Source of the DNA: Hofstenia miamia
Lineage: Eukaryota > Xenacoelomorpha > Acoela > Hofsteniidae
Direction: 5' to 3'
NCBI GenBank assembly: GCA_900660155.1
Contig: CABFPE010000614.1
Span: 204,206-268,205, forward strand
Length of the DNA stretch: 64,000 nt
In this document: positions 32,768-45,000 of the stretch, piece after piece
Layout: each line of letters starts with the position of its first letter
How positions within the stretch are numbered: the first letter of the stretch is position 1
Translations under genes and position numbers: made by a program
The notes under the pieces: generated by a model
Database searches by the model: none
Told to the model about the DNA's origin: nothing
What the model saw: the letters and a program-made list of their open reading frames with translations, nothing else

Positions 32768-35700
32768 GTATGTCTTGATTATTGTAAAATTCTAATTAAC
32801 ATGTGTTGTTATATAAAAGCATCTTGTTATTTCATAATGTAATACTGCTGTTGCAATCTAGGCTTTTCTCAGAAATTCTTTTTCTTAGACACTTCTAAGA
32901 CACTACATGAATTTATTCATGTAGACTATAGTCCATGGTAGGCTATTGAATGAATGATGTTTATAAAAGCTGCAGTTTGTTGAATCTTGTTTGTTACCCT
33001 CATATATGGAGAAAATATTATATAAATGAAAGAGATCAATATTAGCTTTGGAAGCAAATAATGGTGGTATGACATATCCTATTAGTTGTAAAAATGTCTT
33101 TTTCCAAAGCCTACCATTTATTCTGTCATGGTTTACACAAGCATGTTCTAAATCCAGATCTTATGATATAAATGGGAATGTATTACTTTTCAATGACTGT
33201 CTTTCCCAAAGATAGTTTGACACACACACCTTTTTTATTTATCTACTGAAGGAAGTTGCAACATTTCATACTACCTTTGGTTTGATGGCATAAATCAAAT
33301 TTTCAATAAATACAGATGGCAAAAAAGTGACAAATGTGCTGGGTTTATAAGTGCATAACATAGTGCATAACTGAATGGTTTAAATATAAAGTAGGATGTT
33401 GTAGGTATTGCTTTTATGATTTTCATCACTGCTAGAATTGCATTTTGGCTGTAAATTGTCCATTTTCATTATTATTGAAATCATGTACATGTGGCAATTT
33501 GTATGGTATTTGCAGTTTTCTTGCTAAAAGTATACTAAATTCACAAAAAGTATATAAGACAGGCATTATATTGCTTAGTACTAGAAAAACTATAAGTTGT
33601 TTTGTTTATCTCACATTTTAAAATTTATAAGAAATGTTGTGGCACACCACCTAGTGTGAACTATATTCTACATGCCATAAAACTGACCAAGACTGTTATT
33701 TAACAATATTATTGCTGTAGTTATGCTTGACAGGCTCTCCATGATAGAGATTAGCAAAGAATTGCTTACTTCAATGAAAATAAAAAACTCATGTCATAAT
33801 GTTATTGTTAATCATGTAATTACATTTGGTGTGCATGATTTATATTGATTCTGATTTATCTTGTAAGCAAGTCACTATTGCACCATGTTGGAGCAGAATT
33901 TAGATGGGACTATACATTTACTTTAGCTAAGGTTTCTGAAGTATTTTTTGCTTGTATTAATAATTTTTGCTCTCTGAACAGTGCATGCATTTGACATATC
34001 TATTTTAAGCATGATTATGATGCAAATCATGTTGAACAATTGGTTCCAGAATGGGGGTTTTACAGTCAGTTTTTGAGTTTTTGTGTGTATACAAAAACAT
34101 TCTCCAGTTTGTGGGTTTGTGTGTGTCTACAAAAACGTCCTTCATGTTTGGAGAAGTTGATTAAATGTAAAACACTTAGTTTTAAAAAGGTCATTTAAGT
34201 AACCTGAAATCTTGTAAGCAAAAGCTAGATAATTCATACACTAGAAAGTAACTATAATTGAATTTATTTACAAATTACTTTAGGTTTCCAGTAAATTTAA
34301 GGATTACTGCAACAAAGATGAAAGAAAATTAAGAATAGTAAATTTTAATAACATACAGTTTTTCAAAATCTGAATTTGTATTTAACATGCAATAGTTTTG
34401 TAATAAACCTAATAAACTTATAATTCTCTTGTAACTAAAATTTAATTTACTTAAAAATATTGTGTGAAGTTTTTGCTAAACAATGATTTGAGATTACCAA
34501 CAATGTTGCCCCTATGTCAACAGTATTAATCATTGTTTTTATTAGAATTCCATTAATATTTAAATTGATGAAATTTTTAGATAACATTTCAGTTAGTATC
34601 AAGATATTGCTATGCTTTTTTACTGAAAGTTAATGCTCCTACTAGTTTTCTGAATCTTCTAATATTTCTACATTTGAGACTTATTCATCTGAACAAAATT
34701 TCTTATTCATTAACGGAAACTGCTTTGATTTCAACTAGGTGTGATTTTACCATTTTCTTTCCTTTTGGTAAATATTTTTTTATTCCTCAGTCTTGTCTGT
34801 GTTTCATTTGTTTGTTTAGCAAAATTGTTTATTGCATTGCTTTTAAGTTTCATGATATATTGCAGTTATTGTTAAAGAAACTTTCTGTCCCATCAATTTT
34901 TTTGGGTTTTTCCAATACTATTTGTATTTTTTCAGTGTTGGTCAGCATTTCTTCAATATAATTTGATGGATTACACTTAATTCCAAACATTCTCCTCTAT
35001 TTTTCTGGTAGACCACTACAAATATGAGAGAATAGACTGATCTGTGAAAATATTTTTTGATAAATACTGCTTCTTAGCTTACAGTGTATTTACAATATGT
35101 ATATCATTATGCCTAAAATTTATATGGTTTCGACTTTTATCTGAGGAAAGTTTTGTATAAAGTTCCCTATCAGCAATGCATAGAAAGTTTCAACATCCTC
35201 TAAAAATATCAAATAATGCAAGTAATCATTACAAGTTAAATATTTGCCCTTTGACTGGCAATTTTAGCTTTAAGTTAGTGAAACACTAAATTAAAAATTG
35301 GTGCATTTTTGTCAACTTTCTTGCTGAACTTCTGTAGGATCACTTGTCATGGTGTAGCCATGTGTGGTTCTTCTTCTGGTTGATTTGAATTGCTAAGCAT
35401 CAGTTTCATTGGCATTCTTATGTCATGTAAGTGTAATTAAAATTTTTTTAACAAATTCTCTCCTGATTTGCCAATATAATTCTTGTTTAGAATAAGTATG
35501 TTTGGGATTTTCAGCTTTTATTAGTAGTGATGGAACAGTATATAATAGTGATTGCATTGTTATTTTATGAGCATCTTCCATTTGCTCTTTATCATTTTTT
35601 ATATGTTTGCATTCATGTACTAGACATTAGATTTTGTTTTTAGAAAATTTCCTTTTGACAAATGTAATGATATAATATTGTGATTTCAACACATAAGAGT

Positions 35701-37489
35701 TTCAGTATTTTTATTATATTATTGTGGGTACATTAATATTTATTGTGATGTCATCCCCAAAATGATTAAAAAATTAATTGCTTGTAAAATTTGATTTATT
35801 TCAATTAATAATTGAGACAAATGCTAAACTTTTTGATGAATGGTAAAAGACAATCTAAGCTTAGTTCTGGTCTTGCAGAAAGTTTGGACACACAAGCTAT
35901 TTGTTTGCTAAAACCACATTTAAGCAGGTTAGTTCTGTTTGAAATTTAAAAAGATTTGAACTGAATTATGTACTTGGAACAAGCACAAAAACTTGTGACA
36001 TAAGTAGTTAAAGAAAAAACAATTAAGGTTTAAATGTAACAACTGTATAAATATGTCACTGCAGAACTCCAATTAAACCACAGCAATTTACTTGGACCAT
36101 TAGGGTCAATGTGGAATCCAATGGAGAACAACTGATTTATAGCTTTCTTAATAATTCAATAATTTTCCCAATTAACTATAATAATGTGTTTTCTTTGCTG
36201 GAGGTAGATGGTGTCTGAGGTTTATTGTTTATCTTGTTCAATTAAAGTTCTGTAAATTGCTAACATCTGAATTTATATTGATCTATGAACATTTCAATAT
36301 TCTCATCTAAGTAAGTTGACTTTAGGATTTAATTGTTTTACCAATTTCACTTTTCATTTTATAACTTCTTCTAAGTACTTATTTGCTTGCAAAGTAATAG
36401 GATTCTCTTTTCTTACAATGATTCACTCCATACACTCATAGCATATACTCATGCTAATTGTCTGCTTTTCTAGTATTTTGTGATGATTGCAAGCAGTACA
36501 TATTCAATGAGTCTTATTCTAGCTGTATGATTTAAACTTCGGGAATAACAGCTTTAACATGGTTGTTGCATTATTTAATTTTAGTTTGCAAATGTACTCT
36601 TTGTTTTCAACATTCCATTCAGTCAACAGGGAATCTTATTAAAAACTAGATAACTTATTGAAAAACATGAATTATTTGCTCACTGTTTAAGATTTTTATT
36701 AATGTTAAGGACTACATCAAAATGGTGAAAGAAAATTGTATTCAAATACAATTTATCACAAACTGCATTTATACTTTGCATGAAAGTTTCACATTAAAAC
36801 TAATAAAATTCTATTTCACTTGTAATATAATTGAAATTTAAGCTTTCAAAGTATTTTAGGCTAAAGATCTGCTACTGTAGCAATCATACTAAGTTCACAC
36901 ACTTTATTTTGTGTATTAGTTGCACTGTTTTCTAATATTGATTCAATAATCACATCAATCTTTACAATTTTGTTTTAAAGCAAGTGATTATTATTAAAGA
37001 AATAGTAAATAAATATTACACATAATTGTAATTTAAATCATAAAATGACATAACTCAAATATAGTGACAAACATTGTACTGAATATTTCAAATTTGAATT
37101 ATTTACTATTCTTCCAGTTGTTTCAATAATCTCTAACCATGTATAAAACAATTCATCTTTTAGAGTGCTTAGAGTTGACTGATATACTCAATGTTTAACT
37201 TTTTAAACAATAGTTAGTTAGCTTATGGAATTATGAAAATCAAAGTTCATGTATTCTACAGGGTTTTAAGACTCAGAATATTAAAAATAATCATTGATAT
37301 TTGACCTAAATGGTGAAACTCAGTTTCTTTATTTTTAGTAGCTACAAAATCCTATTAACCTTGATTTAACAATTTGTTAGTTTTGCAACAATAGTTTATT
37401 AAATAAGGAATTAGTAAATACAACATGTATTTAGATATTTTGTCACTTTCAAAAATATTTCTGTTATTGCTTCAAGGTGCCTTCCTCTG
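32768..37489. other. AT-rich, CpG-depleted stretch without a supported gene
   Basis: About 4.7 kb with roughly one CpG per kb, no recognised repeat or domain and only short frames (the longest, 34674-34961 plus, looks like chance translation of T-rich DNA). This is where CpG is rarest in the window. Confidence 0.6.
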
Positions 37490-38559
37490 ATACAACGCGA
37501 GTAGACCATTATTCTGTTTCCAATAGCAGTGTTAGTTATAAAACTATTTAATCATTTTTAAAACATCGATTTTTACTATTCATAAAAATATAAGTAATCT
37601 TGTCAGACCAAATTTTTACGACGAATTGACCCTTGTTTATTGCAGTTTTGTTATTTCGAAAAAAATTTTTAAAAATGTACAAATCCATTCCATTTGGCGT
37701 ATACGAAACTTTCATTTGCAAAAACTCCCACTTTCTTAAATGTACCTTATAGTTGTATTTTACGAAACTTGTTTATCTATGTTACATAATTTTATAATAA
37801 AATAAAATTTTATATAAAAAATAAAGTTTTTCTCTGCCTGGCTATACAATTTTAGCAGCTTTAGTTTTGAATTGCATTTGATGCCCATCTCAGCATTTTA
37901 CTCTCAAATTTGTAATGATGTACGCGTTAGTAACTAAACTGAATAACAATGGCAGGAACTTTCCTCCAACAATGAATCCAATTGTGTAGAGATGCTTAAA
38001 TATATGTGAAACTGTTTTAGAAGTACTATCCGCATGCAAGTGTTTTTGTTGACACAGTAATTTGAAAATGTTATTGTTCTTTCAAGGCGGTGCCTATGGA
38101 AAATATGTAAAAAGCTTTAAAAATTAATCTAAGTGCAAGAATTCTTCAGACGACAGTGATATGTTGAAACTGTGGTAAGGGTAGTATAACGAGGATCAAT
38201 TTAAGTTTACGTCACTTTCTTAAAAGTTATCAACAAAAGAAGGACGTTTCCTGGATTACTTTTTAAAGCTGAATTTATTGACATCGCGGCGAAATTGCAG
38301 AATAGGTAACTCTTAAAAAAATTAAATATTCCTTTAGTTGTACTTTTTTCGCTGATTCCAAATCTGTTATTCTTTTATAGGAAATCATTTTTTTTATTCT
38401 GTTTCCTTGAAGAAAACAAAATTAATGTGATAATTAATTTTCCTCTGCACACCTATTTATAGACTTTGCAAATTTTAATGCCGTTTAAAGTACAGAGGAA
38501 ATATTACATTCACTAAAATATAACAAATAATAAAAAACACCTCTTGATTGATCATCAGC
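37490..38559. other. Start of the CpG-rich domain, no gene seen
   Basis: From 37494 (ACAACGCGAG) CpG becomes frequent: ATCGAT, ACGACGAATT, GGCGTATACG, GTACGCG and GCGGCG all fall within 800 bp. No gene, repeat or RNA is recognised here. Confidence 0.6.
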
Positions 38560-39936
38560 TTTATTCTGTTCAGACGAAATCCAGCGTACTTCGGGGTTTT
38601 CACCCGTAAAAGTATGTTACAGGCTTGAGCCACATGAGGCAAGTCTAGTGAGATAATCCTATATTTCTTAGCAGATTCCCATAGAATCGGTAAATATCAC
38701 GGTGTGAAAGGTAGTTTCTACGAGCGCAACATAAAACATGACTAGCTCTTTTGAAAAATGTGAAGTGAAATAATTGAATTCGGTAGTTTAAACATGATAC
38801 TGGCATTCTGATCTTTAGATTCTACATGTAATCCTCCTAAGTCGTTGCTCGCATCAGAGTAAATGGTAGTTGTAAAAAGCTTTTGTGGATTATTCCAATA
38901 TAAACATTTTGGCGAGAGTAGGTAAAATAACTGAATAACAAGTAAATTATAGATTTCTTTATCCTGTGAATCAACTATTAACTATTTTATCATGCTCCAT
39001 GGGCTAACCAGTGGCCATGAGTGAACAGACGTGGCCGAGCCAAATTTGCATCTTTTTAAGTGATAAGGAACGTGTTAATTGTTCTTTTCTCTTTTGTAAA
39101 AGTTATCGAGGAATTAAGTAAATTAATTGAGAATCCTAAGGCTTCGAATATACTGCGCGGTTCGAGATTACTCTTATCTTCTTGAAATTTGATTCATAAA
39201 TCTCGTAATTTTTCTATATGTAACAAAATGTCTTCCAAAAATCGAGGTTCGAAAATGATTACCAAATTGTCAATGTGCGACCAGGCTACAGAACATATTC
39301 TTTTTATAGGACCTATTAAACAGTTGGTGAACATTTGTCAAATGTAGGATGCGATACTTGTGACCATTAGCAGTTTGCAAAAACGAAAGCGTCGTCCTAA
39401 CGAATCTAAGAATACAGTCTTATACCTTTCGTGACGGGGCAGAAATGTGATAAAATGCACTTTTTAAGTGGAACTGAATAGCAATATCTGTAACTCGAGG
39501 TTCTTTGAATAAGATTACTTTTGCGAAAGAAGGTAAATAGAACTTAGGTGCCTTACATAAGGGCGTGAGAGGGCTATAATCGATTACTAGTCTGTTTGTC
39601 TTTTGTTTTCGGAACTCCAAATATACCAAACTGAAAGATACTTCTAGACGATGGTTCAATAATGTTAGCCTTTAATAGTGCGTCAATTTGCGCTACGAGA
39701 TGTCTATTTGTGATAGGATCGAAAGAATACGGTTTTTTCTTAACGTAAGGTTTAAGTTTATCTAATGCAGTGTAGGGACTACGTAAGAACTTAAAACGTT
39801 TTGGAACATTTAGTACTGAGAAAAAATTATCCCAATCCAAGTGGATTTCCGGAAATTCATAATTTGGTATCGAATTTGGGTCAAGCGTTGTCGTAAGTGA
39901 GCTAAGTTGCTGGAACTCCCAATCATGTTGTGGCAA
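38560..39936 (-). mobile_element. Fossil with hepadnavirus-like RT and RNase H, copy 1
   Basis: On the minus strand an RT segment (39936-39420) carries NRLVIDYSPLTPLCKAPKFY and FHLKSAFYHI. Below it come an FLDSLGRRFRF block, a palm neighbourhood near 39260, and an RNase H with YSDASNDLGG (about 38860), a TDS block and the exit block VRWISSEQNKAD (about 38580). The RLV-DYS spacing, the AFYHI block and an N-x-AD exit resemble hepadnaviruses and related retroelements more than Ty3 or DIRS. Copy 2 at 46035-49200 is the same family. It is old and broken in several places; its outer ends are not seen. Confidence 0.5.
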
Positions 39937-39983
39937 ATCTTCTTAATTGGTATTAGTGTAATTTTCATTATAGCTTTATTTCA

Positions 39984-40838
39984 TTATAGCAATATTTTTA
40001 TTTAACAATGCAGCCAATCATATTGCAGTAAATAATTGTTTTGGATGTTACATGAAATTCATATTACTTACAGTAATCATTTCAAGTACAGTGGGCTACA
40101 TCAGAGGTAATTTAACATTAAGTAACACTGATTGGTGGCGTTTCTGTGCTGTGGTTTTAACAAGTAATCAAGAACATATACATAACTATAACTGCTACAT
40201 TTCAACTGCGCTTTTCGTTAGCGCGTATTTACTTTCTTTAAATATGCAAACCGTATAAAATCAAAAATGTTAATGTACTTGAGTTAATATCAATGTTTGA
40301 TTGAAATGGGATGCTCTAAAAAGAGCCGAATAAAGTTATAAAGAAAAAATATAGCATGTAGTTTTATTTTCGAAATGCATAAAATTAGAAAACTTTTGAT
40401 GCCATTTTGTAGACGTTTCCATAAGATATTTCAAAATTTAATGTGAATTTAGATGAAATTCACATATACTACAGTTCCACCAGTGATTTTAAAAGTTGTG
40501 ATAAGTCTTCATATAAATTGTTATCTGCATCATTACTTTAAAGGAATAAGAAAAAATACTGTTGCAGAATTTATAGATAATATATATGCAGACTAAATTT
40601 TGAAGTCTCAGGTGGAATTGTAGTCTTGAATGATAATGAACTTCATACATCGTAAATTGAACAACTACCTTCCACTAAGACATAACAGAAATGATGCGCA
40701 AATTGATGCAATATTACTAAATACAATTCATTTGTGACAAATGTCTTCAATATGATTGGTTGTTATACGTGAATATGATAAATATAATAGATACTGCAAT
40801 ATGATTGGCTGCATTGTTAAATAAAAATATTGCTATAA
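39984..40838. mobile_element. Non-autonomous DNA transposon with 47-bp perfect inverted ends
   Basis: The first 47 bases (39984-40030, TTATAGCAATATTTTTATTT and onward) are the exact reverse complement of the last 47 (40792-40838). The element is 855 bp. It holds a 68-codon frame (40052-40258, plus strand) with a hydrophobic start, followed by AATAAA at about 40329, but no transposase, so it is MITE-like. I found no clear target duplication. Perfect ends suggest recent activity compared with its neighbours. The superfamily is not assigned. Confidence 0.85.
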
Positions 40839-41930
40839 CTTTTTAAATAATGATTTCCTAAAACACAATAACAGATTTTGAATCAACGAAAAAAGTACAT
40901 CTACTGGCATATTTAATTTTTGTAAAAAGGTCCTAATACTCATTTGCGCGGGTGTGAAGAACGATTCATGTCAGGCTGTTAAAAAATGTTCATTTTAGCA
41001 TTTCCATGTGTAGCCATCAAGACTTGAGCTTCGCACTATCAAATGCATTTAAATACCGCACGGATTACAATGGTGAACCTTGCAATTGTGTACCCTTCGT
41101 TTGTGGATTGTGTAATTTCTACAGATCCTAAATACAAAAATTAAGTTCGGAATTTATTTTCTATATATTTACCTTGAATTTGCTATTAGTTTATGTCGTG
41201 CGCACCATTTCAAGATGACCAAATTTCCAACTTTTGGCGGCACTTTTTTAATCAGTAACTTTAAAACCAGTCTAGCACCTTTAGTGACGTCATAGAAGTG
41301 CTGTTATTCACAAATCTCATGTTGTTAATTTTTTAAATTTTCGAAGACATTTAAATAATGGTTTATATAAATGCACTCCACGGAGAATAAAATTGCGTAA
41401 CTGTTATTTTATTGCTATTGCTTAAACAATGAACTGCTTTGCATATCGCACATACTAATAATGATTTTCTCAATTCGATATGTATAGATTTTATCTCTTC
41501 GTTAATTGCTGAACAGCAAAGAAGTATTTATCCGTTAGGTGTTCTTGGCACTCAAATAATAGTTGCCTTCCCTTTCTATGAAGATTATTTAGTTAAATAT
41601 TTTTAAAAAAATAGTGGTGAGAATTTTGTTATCATTCCTTTATATGGCCACTCTCATTTTACAGGTGTTTTTTAAATATGGTAAGTAAGGAGCTGCTTTT
41701 ATTAATTCATTTGCTCATTTTAATTCTGTTGCTGTAAATGTTATTAAAAACTAATTGTAATAGATTAAGATGTTGTTAACGTTTTTCGAAGTCCTATCCA
41801 AACGGATGGATTCTCTTGTGGTGCTTGGCTGCTATTTACTTGTTATAGTATCATATGTAATAATCAATTACCAGCATGTTCCAAAGAATATTTTGACATA
41901 TAAATGGAATTTTTTGTTTTCGAAACTCGT
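40839..41930. other. No gene recognised
   Basis: This is CpG-normal AT-rich DNA. A splice-like mini segment occurs near 41664-41682 (TTTACAG before, GTAAGTAAGG after an ATG), but no partner exon can be tied to it. Confidence 0.5.
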
Positions 41931-41937
41931 GTGAACC

Positions 41938-42445
41938 CAATGTTTGTAATGTAAGTGGTTTTTTGGATAGCACATTAGAATATTGCGAATCTGATTCAAA
42001 TAATAATCTGTTGTCACCAACTAAAACTGGTGATGAAATTACAAATTCCTTTGTTAAATTTAAATCTCTGTGTGGTCGTTTTTTATCTGCCCAAGAGTAT
42101 TGACTTTATTTTCAAGTCCCTCCGTCATTGAAATTTATGAAACAATTCCTAACTGATTACAGCAAAATATTTTTCTTCGTCGATAACATGAAAAATGTTC
42201 AAAATATTGAATTGGTTAAACAATGTACTTGGGATAATGACTGTGGTATGTATCACAAATTTTCAACTAAAAAGAGGCTATTTATTAATGTTAATAACAC
42301 CTTCAAAAATAATTTTCCAATTAATAACGAGTTCTGCACTGAAAAGCGTGTTTCAGCAAAAAAAGTATATTTCCCATTGGTTCCTCAGCCCAAACAAGTT
42401 ATTGATACGCGTTCCTACTCTGCAATCTCTAAGTCTCACAAGTGA
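41938..42445 (+). pseudogene. Unrecognised coding-like remnant
   Basis: I do not recognise this segment. One plus-strand frame is open for most of about 500 bp and ends at 42445. It has a mixed composition with several cysteines, aromatic residues and lysines (for example LSPTKTGDEITNSFVKFKSL and QNIELVKQCTWDNDCGMYHK). That is unlike the poly-Lys/Asn/Ile output of random AT-rich DNA. The ATG-led part is 42128-42445. It may be a degraded gag-like or host-derived gene. There is no splice or family evidence. Confidence 0.3.
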
Positions 42446-42585
42446 TAGCCGGAATATGAACTTGAAGCTCCCATTCGAAGTAAATGACTAAAAAATTGCT
42501 TCTTGGTTTTGTGTAAAGTTGGTCTTGTATAATTCTCAATAATGCAAAAAATTGGTTTTGAATATATTTCTTCTTACACATTAAG

Positions 42586-43285
42586 CAAAAAGATATATTG
42601 CTTTGAGAAATGTTTGTATTGTGGATCGGCTTAAGGATGTTCTTGTATATTTCGTCTTAATTGTTAAGTACAAAACATATATTGCTTTGAAAAACATTTA
42701 AATTTAGGATTGGCGTAAGGTTGTTCCTGTATAAGCCTTATTTATTGTTAATTAGAAAACATATTGCTTTGAAAAACATTTAAATTTAGGATCGCCATAA
42801 GGTTGTTCTTTTATAGTTATATTTAATTTTTAGGTAGAAAACATATATTGCTTAGAGAAATGTATGAACTTGGGATCGCCCTAACATTGTTCTTGTATAG
42901 TTCTTCTTAAATGTTAAGTAGAAAACATATTTTTTATAAAAATTCTTTTCAAAATTCAGATAATATCGAATTTGGATCATAAAATTTTGTTGGTAAAAAT
43001 GATTTTTTCAAAGTAATCTTAATCCTGCTTAAATGTAGAACAATTATATTTACATTCTCTTCCCAGTATACAGAATATCATTAATTGTTTAATATATATA
43101 TATATATATATTTAGGGAAATGTTTAAGTGTGGATTTGTTTAGCTAGATTTCCGAATTTCAATATAAAAAGTTTACATTTAGGATCGGCAAAAGGTTTTT
43201 TGTACGTGTTTCATTAATTGTTATGTGTAAAACATATGTTCTTTTGAAAACATTTGAATTTAGGATCGCATAAGGTCTCTTAAAT
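42586..43285 (+). repeat. Diverged tandem repeat, unit about 84 bp
   Basis: At least four adjacent units start near 42588, 42671, 42757 and 42837. Each reads roughly AAAACATATATTGCTTTGAAA, then AAATTTAGGATCGCC and TAAGGTTGTTCTTGTATA, then a TTGTTAAGTAG-type joint. More worn units lie at about 43150-43285 after a TA-rich break. Units differ at many positions, so this is an old minisatellite. Confidence 0.8.
43090..43112. repeat. (TA)n microsatellite
   Basis: About ten TA units interrupt the 84-bp repeat array. Confidence 0.9.
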
Positions 43286-43841
43286 GTTTAATTTGTATGA
43301 TAAGTACATTTTAAAAAAGTTTGATATTTGGCCGGGCGGGCATGAAATTATGTTAAAAGTTTAGTTTCAGTATATATTAAGAAAAGATCTATTGAATAAT
43401 CAGTTTAATTTGGAAAACGTAATAATTTTTAATTGAATATTTCAAAGGTTGGGTACTATATTGTAGACTGTCTGTTAAGGTTAATAAGCACAAAATTACT
43501 AGAGGTAATACTTGCTGTAACAGGGTTTAAAATTATTTAGTGATGCAACGAAATTGAAAATAATGTTTTAGTGGCCTAATGTTGTTTGTTTTCATTTGAG
43601 AAAATGCGCTCACTTCTGCATTTTAATTGTTTGTTTGCTTAGTGTCCATTATTAAGTTAGCCATTGGACTGGAAATGAAACATTACATGACTCTTGCTTC
43701 TTAAATGTAATTGTAGACCTACATCACTACAATATTTGCTAAATATTTTATAGTATTTGCTATAAGATTATAAGCCTTTCATAGCATTAGCGAAGTTATT
43801 TATATGCTTTTCATCCTTACTCTTAAATCATTTTTTTAAAT

Positions 43842-44209
43842 ATGATTGTTTTATACATCGCGGATAATTTTTCAAATTATTGTAATAAACAGTTGAAGGT
43901 TTCAAATCCTTCAACAAATCTTGAAACTTCTCAATTGACTTTGGATTCGCATAAAAAGAATGCATTTACTGCTATTACCAAGGTTCGAATGCCCAGGAAA
44001 TTTCTCAGTGTATTCAACCAATGCTAAGTTACTGGGAAATGAATACCATCAATAGACGTTATTATTATAAAATAAATGAAAATTTATATACTTTTATGGC
44101 GTTTGAACCGGATTTGTCCTTAGAGGTCATTGTTCGTTGTAGGCATGTTGCATTTAATTGCTGTGGATCGAAACTTTCTCAACATACGATTTTTGGAAAT
44201 AATTTATAA
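43842..44209 (+). pseudogene. Unrecognised coding-like remnant
   Basis: Two overlapping open segments (43842-44027 and 44021-44209) in different frames have protein-like composition. The second reads YWEMNTINRRYYYKINENLY and ends with CCGSKLSQHTIFGNNL. I do not recognise a family. They sit 1.4 kb downstream of the remnant at 41938-42445 on the same strand and could belong to the same broken gene or element. Confidence 0.3.
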
Positions 44210-44506
44210 AATCTGCATGTTCCTATTGCTTATTAATAAGATTTGTAATTCTTCTTGGATCAATTCTCTAAATGCTAGCAATTTAAATCCAATTGAAATT
44301 TCCTTTTGAATTGTAGTCGGAATATGTTTGCGAATTTTGGCGATTATATATCGAAAACACATCAAGCTAGTCGCGCATCAAAAAATTATATCAACTGCTT
44401 TACTTTCTTAATCTAAACTATAATGTATTTTGGTTGCTTTGTTACCAGTAAAAATATTTTAAAAAAATATTTAAGTGTATAGCTTAAGGGAAAAAAAGTG
44501 GCCACA

Positions 44507-45000
44507 TTAGAAACACAAATAAGGGCTTATAAAATATATTTGAAAATATAATTGCAATCTGGTGACAAAGTTATTTGACAAGTCTGCCATGCAAAAACGT
44601 ACTCTAACTTCTTGAGTTATTTGGTGTTGCGATTCAAGGATGTAACTCTTTAATTCTTTCAGATTTTGGGGATTTTTCTCCACAAAATCCTTCACAATCC
44701 GCCAGACGTTCTCTATGGGTACTAGATCTGGCAAATTCGGTGGCCATTGCATAATTTGAATATTATAATTGGTAAAAAATTCTTTTGTCAATTTAGGCAT
44801 GAGGTGTTGCTCCATTTTGTTCTAAGATCCATAAATCGGGATATAAGCAGTTTGCGTATGGTCCAAATTCCTCGAGTATTTGTCAATATTTTGAACTAAT
44901 TATTGTACCAGTGCCATCTAATAACTTTAAATAGAATGCTTTCTATGATTAAAAGTGGCTACTTTTTTATATGCACTTCCTGGTTTCAAATGTTTCACCG
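44507..45000 (-). mobile_element. Tc1/mariner transposase C-terminal remnant
   Basis: The minus strand has the Tc1 signature blocks HLKPGSAYKK (about 44990), LWILEQNGATPHA (about 44840) and QWPPNLPDLVPIENVWRIVK (about 44740-44690). The last is the consensus WP-SPDLNPIENLW region that carries the third catalytic acidic residue. In LEQNGATPHA, the second catalytic Asp of the family's Q-D-N-A-P-C-H block is not kept, and the reading frame is interrupted between the blocks, so it is inactive. The left end near 44494 (GGGAAAAAAAGTGGCCAC) may be part of a terminal repeat. No matching right end was found. Confidence 0.8.

Noticed and set aside
34674-34961. 95-codon plus-strand frame
   Set aside because: Its Phe/Ile/Leu/Ser composition is what T-rich DNA gives by chance. 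There is no motif and no conservation evidence.
40310-40335. GCTCTAAAAAGAGCC hairpin resembling a histone mRNA 3' stem-loop
   Set aside because: The loop does not fit the histone consensus, no histone gene is nearby, and it lies inside a MITE.
41664-41682. Mini-exon with ATG next to a GTAAGTAAGG donor and a TTTTACAG acceptor
   Set aside because: The motif is suggestive, but there is no partner exon, no protein match and such motifs are frequent in AT-rich DNA. TEX9 does not need it.
43978-43998. GGTTCGAATGCC, resembling a tRNA T-arm
   Set aside because: No acceptor, D or anticodon arm can be folded around it.
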